DNA of 64,000 bases, taken from Aldrovandia affinis. Its lineage: Eukaryota > Chordata > Actinopteri > Notacanthiformes > Halosauridae. The stretch lies in assembly GCA_029706075.1 (NCBI GenBank), contig JAINUG010000166.1:1830001-1894000 (forward strand). Direction: 5' to 3'. The notes under the pieces were generated by a model that saw only the letters and a program-made list of their open reading frames with translations, did no database searches and was not told the DNA's origin. Positions 60,567 to 64,000 of this stretch are shown one piece after another; the first letter of the stretch is position 1; the number at the start of each line of letters is the position of its first letter. The position numbers were made by a program, and so were the translations under genes.

Positions 60567-60918
60567 GGCCACCGGGTGGCTCAACTGGTAAAAGCGCTTG
60601 CCTGGAGTTCTATTCCCCAGCTGCGCCAGCCCGGCTCTGGCTGGAGAGTACCGCTCGGTGGAGGCGATTGGCTGGAGAGTACCGCTCGGTGGAGGCGATT
60701 GGCTGGAGAGTACCGCTCGGTGGAGGCGATTGGCTGGAGAGTACCGCTCGGTGGAGGCGATTGGCTGGAGAGTACCGCTCGGTGGAGGCGATTGGCTGTC
60801 CGCCCCAGGCAGCAGGCAGTAGGCAATAATTGAATCAATAGAGGGTACAATTGGCCACTAAATTGGGAGAAAAAACAGGGGGGGAAAAAACAGAAACAAA
60901 TTTTTGAAAAAAAAGAGA
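60567..60918 (+). mobile_element. S3-type SINE containing a tandem expansion
   Basis: Head 'caccgggtggctcaactggt', then a GC-rich body, a 31-bp tandem array (next entry), then 'ggctgtccgccccaggcagc' and the S3 tail 'tagagggtacaattggccac' with an A-rich end. A diverged direct repeat (TCCAAGTCGAGGTG at 60553-60566; TCCAAATCGTGATG at 60919-60932) is the likely target duplication. Confidence 0.8.
60641..60795. repeat. 31-bp VNTR, five identical units, inside a SINE
   Basis: Units start at 60641, 60672, 60703, 60734 and 60765 with 'ctggagagtaccgctcggtg' then 'gaggcgattgg'. The five units are identical. The last unit runs directly into the SINE's 'ctgtccgcc' motif, so the array expanded from S3 body sequence. 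Confidence 0.97.
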
Positions 60919-60932
60919 TCCAAATCGTGATG

Positions 60933-61442
60933 AAGGTTCTCTTTTTAGCACGTTAATATTGTCTTTGTGCATGAGAAGCGCGGGAGCCGATGGAAACTAT
61001 CTGCCTTTGAAGGTCCGTTGCTGCTGGTTAGGACTCACCGGTGAGTCATCGCGATTCGATTAAATCACACGCCGCTAAAGTCTACTCGCACACCTCAGAG
61101 ATGTTGAAGGCACTACCAATCACGACCGTGTTCTTTATTTCCCTCTCTCGCCCAAGGTGAAGTTATTCCAAGGTGTGGAGAAAGGGCCTCTGCTAAGCGT
61201 AATATTCTACACCCCATTTATCCAAGGGCAGCGGCTACAGTGCTGGCTCAGGTGGCCAAAGGGAAAGACTAATGCCCTGCTGAAAATTGGCTTTTTCTTC
61301 CTGGCCAGACATGGCTAAATGACCATGGTGGTTTAAAAAACTGCGGCCTGGAGGTCTAAGGAGTCCCATGGGTGCCTCAGCAAAATGGAAAACATTTCCA
61401 TTTCCTTTTCGATAATATTTTGTTTGTACATTGCATATTTTG
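60933..61442. other. Nothing recognised
   Basis: Looks single-copy. No gene or repeat identified. Confidence 0.45.
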
Positions 61443-61910
61443 GACTTTCACTTTCACATAAAAATGTAAACCGTGTCTGGTTATAGTGATCACTGTAATT
61501 ATTAAATATCTACATTGTACTGAATACCTACGTACCATATATAGGTCCATGATACAGGTAGATAAAAATAAGTAAAATAAAATAAATTCCAAAATAAAGG
61601 AAACACCAATATAAGGTGTCTTAATATGGCATTGGGCCACCACGAGCCACCAAAACGGCATTTACCGGCATAGATTCTACAAACTATATTGGAGGGATGA
61701 AACGCCGTTCTTCTGCAATAAATTCCATCATTTGGTGTAACGGAGCTGCCAGAACACTTCATTTACTCAGGTGTTTCCTTTATTTTGGCAGTTACATGTA
61801 TCATGAACCTATATAAGGCACGTAGCTATTCAGTACAATGTAGATATTTAATAATTACAGTGATCACTATAACCAGACAAGGTTTACATTTTTATGTGAA
61901 AGTGAAAGTC
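61443..61910. repeat. Long inverted repeat, 118-bp arms, around a Tc1 MITE
   Basis: Left arm 61443-61560 and right arm 61793-61910 are reverse complements with about seven or eight mismatches. Landmarks: 'gactttcactttcacataaa' and 'ggttatagtgatcactgtaa' on the left, their complements on the right. The 232-bp spacer is the Tc1-A-type MITE, whose outermost bases belong to the arms. Confidence 0.93.
61553..61800. mobile_element. Tc1-A internal-deletion MITE
   Basis: The right end 'tttattttggcagttacatg' is clear. The left end has 'ccaaaataaaggaaacacca' at 61590, separated from its 'tacaggta' by about 28 bp of A-rich sequence. The interior 'attgggccaccacgagccac' and 'ccatcatttggtgtaacgga' are Tc1-A sequence with the central transposase deleted. 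Confidence 0.8.
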
Positions 61911-62517
61911 TTGTCTTCTATATGACATAATGATCGATTTGATTCCATGTTCCAGTGTGTTATTCGGCTGTATCATACAGTATATGGTACTTTTGCCAAA
62001 CATACAATGCTCATTCAATGAATATATCTTTTTTTAAAGCCATGGGAACCATGGTACTCTCTCTGTGGGTGAAAGCAGTGGAGAGCACCACCTTGTTATT
62101 CCAGTGTTATGTGTCTTTCAGTGAGTGATTGACACAGGCTTCTGACTGTTTCAGACCGATGAATCTGCTGGTGTCTGAGTCAGACCTGTGTCTACGTGCG
62201 GGCGTGTGAAAGTGTGCTGTGTGTTAATTACAGGAGCGCCAGGACAGGATGCCAATCAAGGTCAGTCTTTTCGCTTCCTCTCCAATGTTTTTTTTCTCCA
62301 CCAGAGACTATTTCCCACACATTTTTAATAAAAACCTTTTGAATATTCTCAGTCCTGGCCGCTGATTGTTCAGCCTCTTGAGAGAAGAGGGGCGCACGAT
62401 TCGAAGGTTTGTTCTCCAGCCTGCGGGGCCTTGAAGCCTGTCTTCTTTCAGGGATCGGAACAGCTATCCACGCTTTGAGGCTGAGGCGTCCACTCCGGGA
62501 CTCACGATCCACAATGG
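61911..62517. other. Nothing recognised
   Basis: No supported feature. Minus frame 62228-62542 has no domain. Confidence 0.4.
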
Positions 62518-62519
62518 CC

Positions 62520-62880
62520 TTCAGAGTGTGTCTGTCAACCATGCCGAATAACAGTGGGCTAACCCCCCGACTACCTAACTCAGGAGGGGCAAAGTCTTTC
62601 AGCTCTGAGCCACCTTGGACTGACCTTTTTTGGACATACCCTGTGCCGGCCAGAAGAGGATGGGCTCCCCCCCCTTTTTAGTCTGGTTCCTCCCAAGGTT
62701 TCTCCCTACCAAGGGAGTTTTTCCTTGCCACTGTTGCCTTTAGGCTTGCTTTTGGGGGGGGTCTAGGCCTGGGTTCCCCCTCTGTTAAGCGTTTTGTGAC
62801 AATTCTATTGTGAAAAGCGCTATTCAAATAAATTTGATTTGATTTGATTTGATTTGATTTGGGTTGTGAGAATGTCGTGT
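62520..62880 (+). mobile_element. LINE 3' end, family uncertain
   Basis: 'ccagaagaggatgggctccc', 'tttttccttgccactgttgc', 'ttgtgaaaagcgctattcaa' and a (TTTGA)n tail at 62830-62862 are a common fish LINE 3' end. No coding part is present. I cannot settle the clade (I/Nimb-like or other). Confidence 0.65.
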
Positions 62881-63484
62881 TCCCGTGAGTTTGTCGTGTC
62901 ACTAACGTGCCCTTAAAATGTTTTCCTGTGGGGGAAAAAGCGTGATCTTTGTGTGCTATTTACACAATGCTGTGGTCCGAAGTGATTAAAGCTAAATAAG
63001 AAACGTGGCTGCAACATTGGTATTTACCGTCAGGCAAATCACAACCTTACTCAACCTTATTGCGATGTTGTAAAGGTTGCAAAATCGTTGCGTGCTGACT
63101 AGGACATTGGAACAACCGGCGAGCCATGTTTCCATCCAGTCAGTGGCCTCGAATTCAATGCTAATGAGCATTAAGAACCAATGGATCTTCAGTGGGAACT
63201 ACTGGTTTAATGTGTGTGTCACACGCCACGCGACAATCCCTGAACGGGGACAGAGCAGTTCAAACACGGAGTGGAGTTTGCCGGTCTACGGACCGGATTT
63301 TATTAATTTATTACCGGAGAGTTCTCTGTTCCCACACTGGGCAGAGAACGAGCACCGGGAGCGAACAAAAACACAGACAAACACTTCACCCTAGTTGCCG
63401 CGAAGCTTTCGGGTAACTAACTAAAATAACAAAACCAATTTAAACTATCGAACCGGCACTTTTCAGTCCGTTCGATATTTTAAC
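62881..63484. other. Nothing recognised
   Basis: The 105-aa plus frame at 63077-63394 shows no known domain. Confidence 0.4.
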
Positions 63485-63540
63485 TTTCGCTTTTCTTTCG
63501 CTTTTCTTTCGTTTTTCTTTCGCTTTTCTTTCGCTTTTAT
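63485..63540. repeat. 11-bp tandem repeat
   Basis: About five units of 'gcttttctttc'. Confidence 0.9.
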
Positions 63541-63811
63541 TTCTCGCTCCTCGGTCTCTAACGCCTCTCCCTCCTGGCTCCAGCCACCTACTGAAGGGAG
63601 CAGAGCAGTTTTAAAGCACACAGATGTAATTATTATACACAGGACCGGTGTGTGCGCTTACTGCTCTGCCAGTAGGCGTGGCCGCTAATCGCCCTGATTA
63701 GCTGCCGAGACCGACGCCTTCCACAGTGTGATATGGGATTCCTGTTGCATAAAACTGCAAATCATATTTAAAATGAAACCAAGTGCAAAGATAATTTATC
63801 AACAGTAACAA

Positions 63812-63968
63812 CCCAGCAAGCAAGCAGCTATTGGGCAGCTTCAGCAGTACAGGACCAGCTATTTCGCCTTCTCATAACAGCTGATCCTCATCTCAGCTGC
63901 CTTGCCTAAGACTGCTCTAGTGTCGATTTACAAAATTCTGGTGGGCCACTATGTGCATGCTAGCTGGG
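63812..63968. mobile_element. MITE-like element with CCCAGC ends
   Basis: Starts 'cccagcaagcaagcagct' and ends 'gcatgctagctggg'. It shares 'tcgccttctcataacagctg atcctcatct'-type interior with 18773-19029. 157 bp. Confidence 0.6.
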
Positions 63969-64000
63969 AAGATGTTTGACTCTCTACAGTGAACTTTGTA

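Overview
The window looks like nuclear DNA of a teleost fish. The evidence is its repeat content: many tRNA-derived SINEs that share the tail signature GGATAAGAGCGTCTGCTAAATG (both strands), several Tc1-like transposons, CR1, L2 and Rex1-type LINEs, a 5S-rRNA-derived SINE, hAT, PIF/Harbinger and other MITEs, and abundant (GT)n, (GA)n and (TCC)n microsatellites. The species cannot be named from this; a CR1 element of this type would fit an early-branching teleost or another ray-finned fish, but that is inference.

I find no protein-coding host gene that I can support. Nearly all long open frames are low-complexity repeats or transposon fragments. The only host exon candidate is a short stretch at 54978-55115 with a good acceptor and an exact GTGAGT donor, and it is weak. 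The window is best read as an intergenic region or a large intron.

Layout. 1-2.4 kb: a decayed Tc1-like element split by a SINE, then a PIF/Harbinger MITE with an exact 3-bp target duplication. 5.5-9.8 kb: a dense SINE cluster with tRNA-Lys and tRNA-Trp heads, one clean nested insertion with a 12-bp target duplication, a 45-bp minisatellite and a (TCC)n tract. 10.4-15.3 kb: an L2-like endonuclease fragment on the plus strand, a MITE, and a CR1 reverse transcriptase on the minus strand. 18-27 kb: Tc1-derived MITEs, a Tc1 transposase pseudogene split by a SINE, more SINEs. 30-38 kb: nested inverted-repeat elements, a Tc1 copy split by a SINE with a 15-bp target duplication, a hAT MITE with an 8-bp target duplication, and a 5S-derived SINE. 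38-49 kb: GA and GT tracts, a 56-bp minisatellite, and a Tc1 transposase pseudogene split by a LINE tail. 50-57 kb: a Rex1-type LINE set inside a minisatellite, further SINEs and MITEs, and an L2 reverse transcriptase on the minus strand. 58-64 kb: a long CT tract, a SINE carrying a 31-bp tandem expansion, a 118-bp-arm inverted repeat around a Tc1 MITE, and a LINE 3' end.

Family labels used below. 'S1': tRNA SINE with the GGGGCCAC/GTATACTGAAAAA body. 'S2': tRNA SINE with the 'tgtacccttgagcaaggta' body. 'S3': tRNA SINE whose tail reads 'tagagggtataattggc'. 'Tc1-A': Tc1-like element with ends near TACAGGTAACTGCCAAAATA. No novel functional system is evident. The most unusual structures are the nested insertions, the SINE with an internal VNTR, and the long foldback at 61.4-61.9 kb.
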